From Streptomyces sp. Isolate_45 (lineage in GTDB: Bacteria > Actinomycetota > Actinomycetes > Streptomycetales > Streptomycetaceae), in contig NZ_JANFAK020000043.1 of assembly GCF_024721315.2 (NCBI RefSeq), positions 1-58,274 of the forward strand: a stretch of 58,274 nucleotides of DNA, written 5' to 3'. The notes under the pieces were generated by a model that was given only the letters and a program-made list of their open reading frames with translations, was not told the origin of the DNA and ran no database searches. Within the stretch, counting starts at the first letter, position 1. Each line of letters opens with the position of its first letter. This document shows positions 34,597-47,273 of the stretch, one piece after another. The translations under genes were made by a program, and so were the position numbers.

Positions 34597-35525
34597 GCCC
34601 GATCCGCGACGCGCTCACCGAGCAGGCCTTGCGGCCGCACGAGGAGGACGACGATGAGGAGTACGAACGCCCAGACGTTGGACCAGGCTCCACCGCCGAG
34701 CTGCTGCATGCCGGGGATCTCTTCGATGTAGGCGATCGAGAGGGCCTCGGCGAGGCCGAGGACGACGCCGCCGACCATGGCTCCGTAGATGTTTCCGATG
34801 CCGCCGAGGACGGCTGCGGTGAACGCCTTGAGGCCGAGGATGAAGCCCATTTCGAAGTTGATCTGGCCCTTGTCGAGGCCGTAGGCGACGGCGGCGATGG
34901 CGGCGAACGCGGCACCGATGGCGAAGGCCATGACGATGATGCGGTCGGTGTTGATGCCCATCAGCTTCGCGGTGTCGGGGTCCTGCGCGGTGGCCTGCAT
35001 GGCGCGGCCGCTGCGGCTCTTCGAGACGAAGACGCCGAGGGCGAGCATGCAGAGGGGGGCGAGGATGAGGACGAACGCGTCGGCGCGCTGGATGGAGAGG
35101 CTGTCGGTGAGCTTGAAGGCCTCGCCCTTGAACTCGGGGAAGCTGACTGCCTTCTTGGCGTCCGGGTAGAACTGCCAGACGAGCTGTTGCAGCGCGATCG
35201 AGAGGCCGATTGCGGTGATGAGGGGTGCGAGCCGGGGTGCGCTGCGCAGGGGACGGTATGCGAAGCGTTCGGCTCCCATGGCGACGAGGACGGAGACGAG
35301 GGAGCCTCCGATGATCATGACGGGTATCGCGATCAGCAGGGAGGTGCCGGTCGGGAGGATGGCGTAGGCGGTGAGGGCGCCGAAGCCGCCGATCATGAAT
35401 ATCTCGCCGTGGGCGAAGTTGATGAGCTGGACGATGCCGTAGACCATGGTGTACCCGATGGCGATGAGGCCATACAGGGCACCGAGGGCCAGGCCGTTGG
35501 CCAGCTGTTGCGGCAGTTCGTGCAC
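34593..35525 (-). CDS. livH: Branched-chain amino acid ABC transporter permease LivH
   Basis: A 310-aa multi-span permease forming the channel with LivM. It begins MHELPQQLANGLALGALYGLIAIGYTMVYGI and has the family segment LINFAHGEIFMIGGF and the transport-loop region SGRAMQATAQDPDTAKLMGI. Length is normal. It follows livJ by 113 bp, a gap containing a perfect 14-bp stem-loop, and overlaps livM by 4 bp. Confidence 0.94.
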   Translation of the reverse strand: MHELPQQLANGLALGALYGLIAIGYTMVYGIVQLINFAHGEIFMIGGFGALTAYAILPTGTSLLIAIPVMIIGGSLVSVLVAMGAERFAYRPLRSAPRLAPLITAIGLSIALQQLVWQFYPDAKKAVSFPEFKGEAFKLTDSLSIQRADAFVLILAPLCMLALGVFVSKSRSGRAMQATAQDPDTAKLMGINTDRIIVMAFAIGAAFAAIAAVAYGLDKGQINFEMGFILGLKAFTAAVLGGIGNIYGAMVGGVVLGLAEALSIAYIEEIPGMQQLGGGAWSNVWAFVLLIVVLLVRPQGLLGERVADRA

Positions 35526-35559
35526 CGCAGGGCCTCCGATGAGCGTGTCGGATAAGACT

Positions 35560-35592
35560 CCGCGCGAGGGCGCTGTTTGCGCCCTCGCGCGG
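35560..35592 (-). promoter_or_regulatory. livJ-livH intercistronic stem-loop
   Basis: A perfect 14-bp stem with a 5-nt loop between livJ and livH. Such elements usually cause partial termination or protect the upstream mRNA, so that the binding protein is made in excess over the membrane components. Confidence 0.7.
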
Positions 35593-35638
35593 TGGTGGTG
35601 TGGTTCAGGTGGTGCGGGTGGTGCGTGGTGCTAGGGGA

Positions 35639-36874
35639 TTACTGGTTGAACGTGTCGCTCTTGACGTCGACCCACTTGCCGCCCTCGACCTTGTAGACCG
35701 TGAGCTGCTTGTTGGTGGTGTCGCCGTTCTCGTCGAAGGCGACCTTGCCGGTCACACCCTCGAAGGAGACCTTGCCGAGGGCCTCGACGACCTTGGCGCG
35801 GGCGTCGGCGGGGAGCTTGCCACCGTTGGCGGCGACGACGGCCTTGACGGCCTGGACGACGGACCAGCCGGCGTCGTAGGAGTAGCCGCCGTAGGCCGCG
35901 TACGGGTCCTTGTAGCCGGCTGCCTGGTAGTCGGCGATGAAGGTCTTGGCGGTGGGGAGCTTCTCGACCGGGTAACCGATGGAGGTGGAGAGGTCGCCCT
36001 CGTTGGCCTCACCGGAGGCGGTGATGAAGGCGGGGTCCTGGATGCCGTCGCCGCCCATGAGGGGGATCTGCGCGCCGGTCTTCTTGATCTGGTCGGCGAG
36101 CAGGCCGCCCTCGGGGTACTGGCCGCCGAAGTAGACGGAGTCGGCGCCGGAGGACTTGACCTTGTCGGCGGTGGAGGAGAAGTCGGTCTCCTTCACGGTG
36201 ACGTGGTCGGTGCCGACGACCTCGCCGCCGAGCTTCTTGAACTCGTCGGAGAAGATCGCGGCGAGGCCGGCGCCGTAGGTCTGCTTGTCGTCGACGACGA
36301 AGACCTTCTTCTTGCCGGCGTCCTTGAAGAGGTACTGGGCGGCGAACTTGCCCTGGACCACGTCGGTGGCGGCGGTGCGGAAGTAGGTCTTGAAGGGGCG
36401 CTTGAACTCGCCCTTGCCCCAGTTGTCGCCCTGGCTGAGCGCGGGGTTGGTGTTGGCGGGGGAGACCTGCGCCAGGTTGGCGGAGGCGAAGACGCCCTGC
36501 ATCTGCTGGGCGACACCCGAGTTCAGCGGGCCGACGACGCCGAGGACGTCCTTGTTGCCGACGAGCTTGGTGGCGTTCGCCTGGCCGGAGGCGGGGACGG
36601 CCTGGTCGTCGAGGGCCTCGACCTTGAACTCGATGCCCGGGACCTCGTTGTTCTTGTTGGCCGTCTTGGCCGCGAGGTCGACCGAGTTCTTGATGCCCTG
36701 GCCGAGCGCCGAGAGGGAGCCGGTGAGGGGGGCGTCCACGCCGATGACGACGACGGTCTTCTTGCCGTCGGCGTTGTTGTCGGTGGAGCCTCCGTCGCGC
36801 GATCCGCAAGCGGTGAGGGTCAGTGCTCCCGTGGTGATCACGGTGGTGAGGACGAGCAAAGAACGGTGTCGCAC
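35639..36874 (-). CDS. livJ: Branched-chain amino acid-binding lipoprotein LivJ/LivK
   Basis: A 411-aa substrate-binding protein anchored by lipid: signal TTVITTGALTLTAC with Cys as the lipobox residue (about residue 22), then a type I periplasmic binding fold beginning VVVIGVDAPLTGSLSALGQG. First gene of the liv cluster; captures Leu/Ile/Val or related amino acids for LivHMGF. The GTG at 36874 has a GGAAAGGAAG Shine-Dalgarno region; upstream in-frame codons lack one. A TAGAGT -10-like hexamer lies about 120 nt upstream. Confidence 0.94.
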   Translation of the reverse strand: MRHRSLLVLTTVITTGALTLTACGSRDGGSTDNNADGKKTVVVIGVDAPLTGSLSALGQGIKNSVDLAAKTANKNNEVPGIEFKVEALDDQAVPASGQANATKLVGNKDVLGVVGPLNSGVAQQMQGVFASANLAQVSPANTNPALSQGDNWGKGEFKRPFKTYFRTAATDVVQGKFAAQYLFKDAGKKKVFVVDDKQTYGAGLAAIFSDEFKKLGGEVVGTDHVTVKETDFSSTADKVKSSGADSVYFGGQYPEGGLLADQIKKTGAQIPLMGGDGIQDPAFITASGEANEGDLSTSIGYPVEKLPTAKTFIADYQAAGYKDPYAAYGGYSYDAGWSVVQAVKAVVAANGGKLPADARAKVVEALGKVSFEGVTGKVAFDENGDTTNKQLTVYKVEGGKWVDVKSDTFNQ

Positions 36875-37417
36875 GATTCTTCCTTTCCCTGGCGCGGCGC
36901 CCTCTTGTCGAGGTGCCGTTAGGTCGCCGGGCCGCACTGGGAGGTACACGGCCGTGCTGATTCGCGCCCGGCGGCGCGGTGACTGGCCGTGACTCTAGGC
37001 CCGAGGTGGCGAGCACGGGGAGCCGGGAAAGGAGGATGTGACGCTCTTGTTATGCCAAGGGCAAGAATGCGTGGTGGGAGTGTGGACAGATCGGGCGTTA
37101 AGCAACGCCGGAGAATGACCACATGCTGAGAAATACCAGCTGCCCTAAGGGGCTTGAGGGCCTCATGCTCCTGTCTCTGATCAAATTCGGTCGATTGTGG
37201 CGGTGAGTGTCCGAAAGAATCCGGGGGGTCGCTTTGTCCGGGGGGAAAAGGTGGATTCCGTATGGCGTGGGTAATACACAGCGTGACGAACGCGCGGGGT
37301 CGACTCCGGCCGGATCGATCTTGGTTCGCGCCACGGGAGGGCTGCGACCTGCGGTTCGGTCGTACGGGGGCACGTGCCCGGAAGCCGGACAGCGCGAGCG
37401 GATTCCGGTGACCCGCG
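36875..37417. other. 543-bp intergenic region upstream of livJ
   Basis: No convincing gene. It is less G+C-rich than its surroundings in 37020-37310. It holds a TAGAGT -10-like hexamer on the minus strand (36992-36997), and two very short unsupported ORFs around 37098-37206, one on each strand (27 aa on plus with GGAG ahead; 22 aa on minus). The liv promoter probably lies here, but I cannot place it securely. Confidence 0.5.
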
Positions 37418-37828
37418 TCACGTCGGGGGGTTTCGGTACTCCGAGCTGCCCGTGGCCCCGTCCCGTTCGGCGCAGCGCCGCGCGACGAGTCGGTCGATCA
37501 GCTCAAGTGCCTTGTCCCGCCCGGCTGTTCGCTCCTCGGAGCGGCCTGCGGCGACGGCTTCCTCGTGGATGTCGTACTGCTGGTTGGACAGGCCCTTCTG
37601 CTCCCAGTCCAAACCGGACCACTTGCTGCCCTTGAGGGTCTCCTTCGCCCAGTAGGACACCAGGCTCGTGCAGACCTGTGCGGGTGTGGAGGGGTCGGTC
37701 CCGGGCGTGGTGGCCGTGGTCGACGGTGGTGCGGCCGGCGAGGTGGGGCCGGTGCATCCGCAGAGGGCGAGCGCCGCGAGGAGGGCCGCGGAGCCGTACC
37801 GGACCGCGGCGGGTGGCTGGGTCCCCAT
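37418..37828 (-). CDS. Small secreted lipoprotein (hypothetical)
   Basis: A 136-aa protein with a lipoprotein signal (AALLAALALCGC, lipid Cys about residue 25), a Ser/Thr/Pro linker, and a charged C-terminal domain (VCTSLVSYWAKETL...AVAAGRSEERTAGRDKALELIDRLVARRC). Family not recognised. No Shine-Dalgarno sequence precedes ATG 37828; a TTGTGT-17-TACCGT promoter ends 6 nt before it, supporting this start as leaderless. Confidence 0.75.
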   Translation of the reverse strand: MGTQPPAAVRYGSAALLAALALCGCTGPTSPAAPPSTTATTPGTDPSTPAQVCTSLVSYWAKETLKGSKWSGLDWEQKGLSNQQYDIHEEAVAAGRSEERTAGRDKALELIDRLVARRCAERDGATGSSEYRNPPT

Positions 37829-37834
37829 GGGGGG

Positions 37835-37863
37835 ACGGTAGGCGGTCACCATCGGTGACACAA
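37835..37863 (-). promoter_or_regulatory. Predicted leaderless promoter of lipoprotein gene
   Basis: On the minus strand, -35 TTGTGT, a 17-bp spacer and -10 TACCGT are followed after 6 nt by the ATG at 37828. Confidence 0.5.
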
Positions 37864-38067
37864 CAGTGGTGGCCCCCCGATGCGCGGAGTGGCGGATTCC
37901 GGGCGGTTGGCGGGCCCCGCGGGTCCGGATCCCTCGTGCGGGCGGGTGTGGGGCGCCGGTGGCCGGCGCCGCCCCGGGTGCGGGAACGGGCCCGGAGCCG
38001 CCGGGTGGGGCGGTTCCGGGCCCGTGGCAGGGCGCGTACGGCAGGGCGCGGGCCCCGTCCGGTGGGG

Positions 38068-38541
38068 TCAGGCCCCGGCGGCGGCCTGGTCGGCGTCGCG
38101 CAGCAGGCAGGTCAGGCGGGCGGTGCACACCCGGCGGTCCTGCTCGTCGGAGATGACGACCTCGTAGGTGGCGGTGGAGCGGCCCCGGTGGACGGGGGTG
38201 GCGACGCCGGTGACGATGCCGGAGCGGGCGCCCCGGTGGTGGGTGCAGTTCAGGTCCACGCCCACGGCGACCTTGGTGATGCCGCCGTGCATCATCGCGC
38301 CGACCGACCCGAGGGTTTCGGCGAGGACCGCGGAGGCTCCGCCGTGGAGCAGTCCGTAGGGCTGGGTGTTGCCCTTGACCGGCATGGTGGCGACGACCCG
38401 GTCGGCCGAGGCCTCCAGGATGCGGATCTCCATCCGGCGGCCGAGGTCGCCCGCGGAGAACAGCGCGGGCAGGTCTATGCCCAGGGCCGCGTACTCGTCG
38501 AGGACTTCCTGCGGGAACTTCACGCTGTGCTGCTCGCCCAT
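38068..38541 (-). CDS. PaaI-family hotdog thioesterase
   Basis: A 157-aa acyl-CoA thioesterase with a single hotdog domain. The active-site helix is LLHGGASAVLAETLGSVGA, and the second half has VGVDLNCTHHRGARSG, both typical of PaaI/YbdB proteins. Substrate unknown. The ATG at 38541 has GGAGCC ahead. It lies 53 bp downstream of the molybdoenzyme gene on the same strand, with a palindrome in the gap. Confidence 0.88.
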   Translation of the reverse strand: MGEQHSVKFPQEVLDEYAALGIDLPALFSAGDLGRRMEIRILEASADRVVATMPVKGNTQPYGLLHGGASAVLAETLGSVGAMMHGGITKVAVGVDLNCTHHRGARSGIVTGVATPVHRGRSTATYEVVISDEQDRRVCTARLTCLLRDADQAAAGA

Positions 38542-38559
38542 GGGCCGGCTCCGTTCGTC

Positions 38560-38569
38560 AACGATCGTT
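38560..38569. promoter_or_regulatory. AACGATCGTT palindrome upstream of thioesterase
   Basis: A perfect 10-nt palindrome 19 bp before the thioesterase start, of the AACG-N2-CGTT type used by some TetR-family repressors. Possible operator. Confidence 0.35.
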
Positions 38570-38594
38570 AACCATTGTGTCCTGGGTCGTTCTA

Positions 38595-40865
<2,271 letters not shown>

Positions 40866-41119
40866 GGCGCTCTCCTTCGAGCGTGCGTACGGGTGCGGCA
40901 CGTGCGACCGCATCCTTCGATACTTTCACGTGCGCCGGCGACGGGGGAGGGCGGCCGGGGGCCGCCGGGTCCGGTACGGGGTGCGCCGGGGGCGGACGCG
41001 TGGGGCGGATGCGCCGGGTGGGGCGCTGCGGGCCCGGCCCCGGCGGGCCCGAGCCGACCCCGGGCGGCCGCGGCGGCCGTAGCGCGATCGTCCGCGCCGG
41101 AATTGTCGGCGGGGGCGCC

Positions 41120-41125
41120 TAGGAT
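41120..41125 (+). promoter_or_regulatory. -10-like element of polA
   Basis: TAGGAT ends 7 nt before the GTG start of polA; no clear -35. Candidate leaderless promoter. The gap 40866-41119 shows nothing else recognisable. Confidence 0.45.
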
Positions 41126-41132
41126 CGGGGGC

Positions 41133-43856
41133 GTGGCAGATTCAGCATCGAAGAAGACCGACCAGACGACCGCAGCGGACCGCCCCCGCCTGATGCTCAT
41201 GGACGGGCACTCCCTGGCGTACCGGGCGTTCTTCGCGCTGCCCGCGGAGAACTTCACGACCGCGACGGGCCAGCCGACCAATGCCATCTACGGCTTCGCG
41301 TCGATGCTGGCGAACACGCTGCGCGACGAGGCGCCCACGCACTTCGCGGTGGCGTTCGACGTGTCGCGCAAGACGTGGCGCTCGACGGAGTTCCCCGAGT
41401 ACAAGGCGAACCGTTCCAAGACCCCCGACGAGTTCAAGGGGCAGGTCGAGCTGATCGGCGAGCTCCTCGACGCGATGAAGGTGCCGCGGTTCGCGGTCGA
41501 CGGCTTCGAGGCCGACGACGTGATCGCGACGCTGACGACGCAGGCCGAGGCCCTCGGCTTCGACGTCCTGATCGTCACCGGCGACCGTGACTCCTTCCAG
41601 TTGGTCTCCGAGCACACGACGGTGCTGTACCCGACCAAGGGCGTCTCGGAGCTGACCCGGTTCACGCCGGAGAAGGTCGAGGAGAAGTACGGGCTCACCC
41701 CGCAGCAGTACCCGGACTTCGCGGCGCTGCGCGGCGACCCGTCCGACAACCTGCCGGGCATCCCGGGCGTCGGTGAGAAGACCGCCGCCAAGTGGATCAC
41801 CCAGTTCGGGTCGTTCGCGGAGCTCGTGGAGCGGGCCGAGGAGGTCAAGGGCAAGGCCGGGCAGAACTTCCGGGACCACCTGGAGGCCGTCAAGCTCAAC
41901 CGGGTCCTGACCGAGATGGTCAAGGACGTCGAGCTGGCGAAGACCCCCGCGGACCTGGCCCGGGCCCCGTACGACCGGTCCGCGGTGACCGGCGTGCTCG
42001 ACGTACTGGAGATCCGCAACGCCTCGCTGCGCGAGCGGCTGCTCGCCGTGGACCCGGGCGCGGCCGAGGACGAGGCGCCGGCCCCGACGGCGGCAGCCGT
42101 GGAGCTGGACGGTTCGGTGCTGGGCACGGGCGAGCTGGCGCCGTGGCTGGAGAGCCACGGGGCGGGCCCGCTGGGCGTGTCCACCGTCGACAGCTGGGCG
42201 CTGGGCCAGGGCAACGTCAGCGAGATCGGGCTGGCCGCGGCCGGCGGGGCGGCCGCCTGGTTCGAACCGTCCGAACTGGACGAGGCCGACGAGAAGGCCT
42301 TCGCCGCCTGGGCGGCCGACGCGAAGAAGCCCAAGGTCGTGCACAACGCCAAGGGCCTCATGCGGGTCTTCCCCGAGCACGGCTGGACGCTGGCCGGCGT
42401 CACCATGGACACCGCCCTCGCCGCCTACCTCGTCAAGCCGGGCCGGCGTTCCTTCGCGCTGGACGTGCTGTCCAACGAGTACCTGCACCGGGAGCTGGCG
42501 CCCGCCGCGGCCGACGGGCAGCTGGCCTTCGGCGCCGACGAGACGGCCGAGGCGGACGCCCTGATGGGTCAGGCCCGCGCCGTCCTCGACCTCGGCGACG
42601 CCCTCACGGCGAAGCTGGACGAGGTCGGGGCGACGGAACTGCTCCACGACATGGAACTGCCCACCTCCGAGCTGCTGGCCCGGCTGGAGCGGGCCGGCAT
42701 CGCCGCCGACCGGGACCACCTCGAAGGCATGGAGCAGCAGTTCGCCGGAGCCGTCCAGCAGGCGGTGAAGGAGGCGCACGCCGCGGTGGGCCACGAGTTC
42801 AACCTCGGGTCGCCCAAGCAGCTCCAGGAGGTGTTCTTCGGCGAGCTGGACCTGCCGAAGACGAAGAAGACCAAGACCGGCTACACCACGGACGCGGACG
42901 CGCTGGCCTGGCTGGCCGGCCAGACCGACCACGAACTCCCGGTGATCATGCTCCGGCACCGGGAGCAGGCCAAGCTCCGCGTCACCGTCGAGGGCCTGGT
43001 CAAGTCGATCGCCGCCGACGGGCGGGTCCACACCAGCTTCAGCCAGACCGTCGCCGCGACCGGACGACTGTCCTCCACCGACCCGAACCTGCAGAACGTG
43101 CCGGTGCGCACCGACGAGGGCCGGGCCATCCGCCGCGGCTTCGTCGTCGGCGAGGGCTACGAGTCGCTGATGACGGCCGACTACAGCCAGATCGAGCTGC
43201 GCGTCATGGCCCACCTCTCCGAGGACGAGGGCCTCATCGAGGCGTTCGCCACCGGCGAGGACCTCCACACCACCGTGGCCTCCCAGGTGTTCGGCGTCGA
43301 GCGCTCCCAGGTCGACGCCGAGATGCGCCGCAAGATCAAGGCCATGTCGTACGGCCTGGCGTACGGACTGTCCGCGTTCGGTCTCGCCCAGCAGCTGAAC
43401 ATCGAGCCCGCCGAGGCCCGCGGCCTGATGGACACCTTCTTCGAACGGTTCGGCGGGGTCCGCGAATACCTCCAGCGCGTGGTGGACGAGGCCCGCGCCA
43501 CCGGATACACGGCGACCGTCTTCGGGCGCCGCCGCTACCTGCCCGACCTCAACAGCGACAACCGCCAGCGCCGCGAGGCCGCCGAGCGGATGGCGCTGAA
43601 CGCCCCGATCCAGGGCACCGCCGCCGACATCGTCAAGGTGGCCATGCTCCGCGTCGACAAGGCCATCACCGGCGCGGGCCTGAAGTCGCGGATGCTGCTC
43701 CAGGTCCACGACGAAATCGTCCTGGAGATCGCCCCCGGCGAGAGGGAGCGGGTCGAGGAACTGCTGCGCCGCGAGATGGGCGCCGCCGTGGAACTCCGGG
43801 CCCCGCTGGACGTGTCCGTCGGCGTCGGCGGCGACTGGGAGTCCGCCGCGCACTGA
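41133..43856 (+). CDS. polA: DNA polymerase I
   Basis: Gap-filling and Okazaki-maturation polymerase. The 907-aa protein has an N-terminal 5'-3' exonuclease (LMLMDGHSLAYRAFFALP, FEADDVIAT, VTGDRDSFQLV; to about residue 300), a central 3'-5' exonuclease-like domain whose first acidic motif is missing, and the polymerase domain with motif A DYSQIELR, motif B RRKIKAMSYGLAYG and motif C QVHDEIVLE. Like other actinobacterial Pol I enzymes it is therefore unlikely to proofread. The GTG start at 41133 lacks a Shine-Dalgarno sequence. Confidence 0.96.
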   Translation: MADSASKKTDQTTAADRPRLMLMDGHSLAYRAFFALPAENFTTATGQPTNAIYGFASMLANTLRDEAPTHFAVAFDVSRKTWRSTEFPEYKANRSKTPDEFKGQVELIGELLDAMKVPRFAVDGFEADDVIATLTTQAEALGFDVLIVTGDRDSFQLVSEHTTVLYPTKGVSELTRFTPEKVEEKYGLTPQQYPDFAALRGDPSDNLPGIPGVGEKTAAKWITQFGSFAELVERAEEVKGKAGQNFRDHLEAVKLNRVLTEMVKDVELAKTPADLARAPYDRSAVTGVLDVLEIRNASLRERLLAVDPGAAEDEAPAPTAAAVELDGSVLGTGELAPWLESHGAGPLGVSTVDSWALGQGNVSEIGLAAAGGAAAWFEPSELDEADEKAFAAWAADAKKPKVVHNAKGLMRVFPEHGWTLAGVTMDTALAAYLVKPGRRSFALDVLSNEYLHRELAPAAADGQLAFGADETAEADALMGQARAVLDLGDALTAKLDEVGATELLHDMELPTSELLARLERAGIAADRDHLEGMEQQFAGAVQQAVKEAHAAVGHEFNLGSPKQLQEVFFGELDLPKTKKTKTGYTTDADALAWLAGQTDHELPVIMLRHREQAKLRVTVEGLVKSIAADGRVHTSFSQTVAATGRLSSTDPNLQNVPVRTDEGRAIRRGFVVGEGYESLMTADYSQIELRVMAHLSEDEGLIEAFATGEDLHTTVASQVFGVERSQVDAEMRRKIKAMSYGLAYGLSAFGLAQQLNIEPAEARGLMDTFFERFGGVREYLQRVVDEARATGYTATVFGRRRYLPDLNSDNRQRREAAERMALNAPIQGTAADIVKVAMLRVDKAITGAGLKSRMLLQVHDEIVLEIAPGERERVEELLRREMGAAVELRAPLDVSVGVGGDWESAAH

Positions 43857-43870
43857 CCCGCGTACGCCCC

Positions 43871-43915
43871 GTACGGACGCCCGCCCCCTCGCACCGAGGG
43901 GGCGGGCGTCCGTAC
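43871..43915. terminator. Bidirectional terminator, perfect 21-bp stem
   Basis: Arms 43871-43891 and 43895-43915 are fully complementary with a 3-nt loop. It lies between polA and the convergent DUF4184-like gene. Confidence 0.88.
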
Positions 43916-43916
43916 G

Positions 43917-44777
43917 TCAGGCCCGGCGGGCGCCGGCGGGCGTGGGCTCCTCGTGGTCGGGGCGGCGGTCGCCGGCGTGGCGGTGGCGCAACCGGAAGAG
44001 GACCCCGTACAGCAGCAGGGCCACGGCGAGGCCGCCGCCCGCGCCGAAACAGACGGTCGGGATGATGTCGAGCGGACTGTCGATCCGGTCGAAGAACGTG
44101 TACCAGCGGATCACCCGCATCGTGACCCCCACCGTCACGCACACGGCGAACAACGCGAGGGTGCCCAGGAACTCCGCACGGCCGAGCGCCGGCACCGACG
44201 CCGGAGCGGGCCCGTCCGGCAGCCGCCGCAGACCGGTCGTCACGAACCGGAACAGGACGCAGGCGGCGAGCGCGGAAGAGCCGTACTGGACGTACGAGTA
44301 GAGCGGCAGCCCGAACGCGAACGGTTCGCCCAGCTCCGGCAGCGCGTTCGTGCCCCAGCGGTCCAGGTGGGTGAAGCTGTCCCACACGACGTGCGTGAGG
44401 GAACCGACCACCGCCGAGACGTAGAACCACAGGACGAGCGAGGACGGCCGCCGCCCCCGCCAGCGCTCGCCGCGCACGAAGGCGTGGACACGGCCCTGCC
44501 GGCGGCGGGGCAGCAGCGCGATCAGCGGCTCGCGCAGCAGCACCCAGCACGCCGCGAGGGCGGCGGTCAGCAGGGCGTCCACGGTGATGACGCCCAGCAG
44601 GGAATGCGTGAAGGCGCCGTACGCCATCACGCCCTCGACGACCGCGTCCATGAAGTAGAAGGTGTCCGGCGCGAAGGACCCCAGAACCAGTGCCGAGGCC
44701 ACCAGGGGCCCCCGGGCCCGCCCGGTCCGGCGAACGGCCGGAAGTACGGCAGCCGCGTGGCTGAGAGTGAACGGCAC
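43917..44777 (-). CDS. DUF4184-like multi-pass membrane protein
   Basis: A 286-aa membrane protein starting PFTLSHAAAVLP, a signature of DUF4184 and related metal-dependent hydrolase-like membrane proteins, with conserved GSFAPDTFYF, FTHSLLG and SLTHVVWDSFTHLD. These His/Asp motifs resemble YdjM/phospholipase C-like folds, but activity is unproven. About six transmembrane segments. GTG 44777 with GAGGAG was chosen; longer in-frame starts lack a ribosome site. Divergent from the transglycosylase gene. Confidence 0.82.
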   Translation of the reverse strand: MPFTLSHAAAVLPAVRRTGRARGPLVASALVLGSFAPDTFYFMDAVVEGVMAYGAFTHSLLGVITVDALLTAALAACWVLLREPLIALLPRRRQGRVHAFVRGERWRGRRPSSLVLWFYVSAVVGSLTHVVWDSFTHLDRWGTNALPELGEPFAFGLPLYSYVQYGSSALAACVLFRFVTTGLRRLPDGPAPASVPALGRAEFLGTLALFAVCVTVGVTMRVIRWYTFFDRIDSPLDIIPTVCFGAGGGLAVALLLYGVLFRLRHRHAGDRRPDHEEPTPAGARRA

Positions 44778-44879
44778 GGTGCTTCTCCTCGGTGCGGACG
44801 TCGGGACAGTATGCGTGACCTGCGCAGGACGTGGGGATGTCGTGAAATCCGAGCCGCGGTTCGTGCCCCGTGAAGGGAG

Positions 44880-44908
44880 TTGACGTAGGGTCACGCGGAC
44901 GTCTAGGG
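44880..44908 (+). promoter_or_regulatory. Predicted promoter of transglycosylase gene
   Basis: TTGACG is followed after 17 bp by CTAGGG (or after 16 bp by TCTAGG), ending about 14 nt before the ATG at 44923, which has GGGAGGGG. The -10 is a weak match. Confidence 0.4.
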
Positions 44909-44922
44909 GAGGGGTCCGGCTC

Positions 44923-46356
<1,434 letters not shown>

Positions 46357-46634
46357 GCCCGGCGGGGACAACGGCATGCGCGGCGACGCCGGGCCGAAGC
46401 CGCCCCGGCGTCGCCGCCCGCACCGCGAACGCCGTTGCGCGCGCGAGGAGTTCGCGGACCACCGTGGCGTCGGCCGCGCCGGCGTCCCCGTATGCCGTCG
46501 CACCGGCGGAGGCGGGCGGGCGCAACCGGCTTCGCGCCGCCCCCCGCCCGGCCCGCGGGCTTCGTTCCCGGTGGCGGATACTCGCCTGCCCGCCACCCCT
46601 GGTCAGGGCCGGTGTCCGGCGCCAGACTGGCGCG

Positions 46635-47117
46635 ATGAACGACAACGTTGACGTCCCCGTGGCCGAAAAAAGACCCCTCCTGCCCCGGCCCGTCCTCCCC
46701 GACCTGGCCGCCGCGCGCCTGCTCGGACCGGCGGAGTTCGTCGAGGTGAGCTGGCAACGGCTGCTGCTCAGTTGGCGGGCCATGCGCGACCACCAGTTGG
46801 AGAGCCGCCCCGATCGGCCGTACCCGCCGATCGTCCCCCTGTTGGAAGCCGCGTACGCGGAACCCCTGTTGCGGCAGCTGCACCCCTTCACCAGCCACCA
46901 CAGCCTGAACCTCAGCAGCTGCACCGAGTTCCCGTACCTCGTGCGGGTTCCGGCCGTGGACCCGCTGCCCGACGGGCGGTTCCGGGTCCGTCTGGCCCGC
47001 AGCAACGGCGTGCTCGGCTGGGCCGACACAGCCGAGGAGGCCGTCGCCCTCGTCGCCGCGCACGTACCGCCGGGGCTCGGCCCCGCGGTCACCCGCGCCG
47101 AGGACGTCAGCGACTGA
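46635..47117 (+). CDS. DUF6193-like protein
   Basis: A 160-aa soluble protein that I associate, from recall, with the DUF6193 family sometimes labelled natural-product biosynthesis protein. Visible markers: RPYPPIVPLLEAAYAEPLLRQL, FTSHHSLNLS, and a C-terminal RFRVRLARSNGVLGWADTAEEAV. No biosynthetic cluster surrounds it and no enzyme motif is evident. ATG 46635 has no Shine-Dalgarno sequence; CAGACT 6 nt upstream may be a -10 for a leaderless mRNA. Confidence 0.75.
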   Translation: MNDNVDVPVAEKRPLLPRPVLPDLAAARLLGPAEFVEVSWQRLLLSWRAMRDHQLESRPDRPYPPIVPLLEAAYAEPLLRQLHPFTSHHSLNLSSCTEFPYLVRVPAVDPLPDGRFRVRLARSNGVLGWADTAEEAVALVAAHVPPGLGPAVTRAEDVSD

Positions 47118-47273
47118 GGGAGCGGGCCGCGGCTCCCGCTCCGGCGCGGACCGCGGCCGCTCGCCCCGCTTCCCGCGATCCCCGCGATCACCGCGCGAGA
47201 CGGTTCTCATCTCGCCCCCGCGTTGCTACGGTGCCCCATCTCTGACGCCCTATCAGATTTCGGAGGCCCCGGC

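Noticed and set aside
37207..37635. 142-codon plus-strand frame overlapping the lipoprotein gene
   Set aside because: Arg-rich, no recognisable domain, and runs antisense through the end of the better-supported lipoprotein gene.
46635..47117. Part of a natural-product cluster
   Set aside because: The family label mentions biosynthesis, but no biosynthetic enzyme lies near it.
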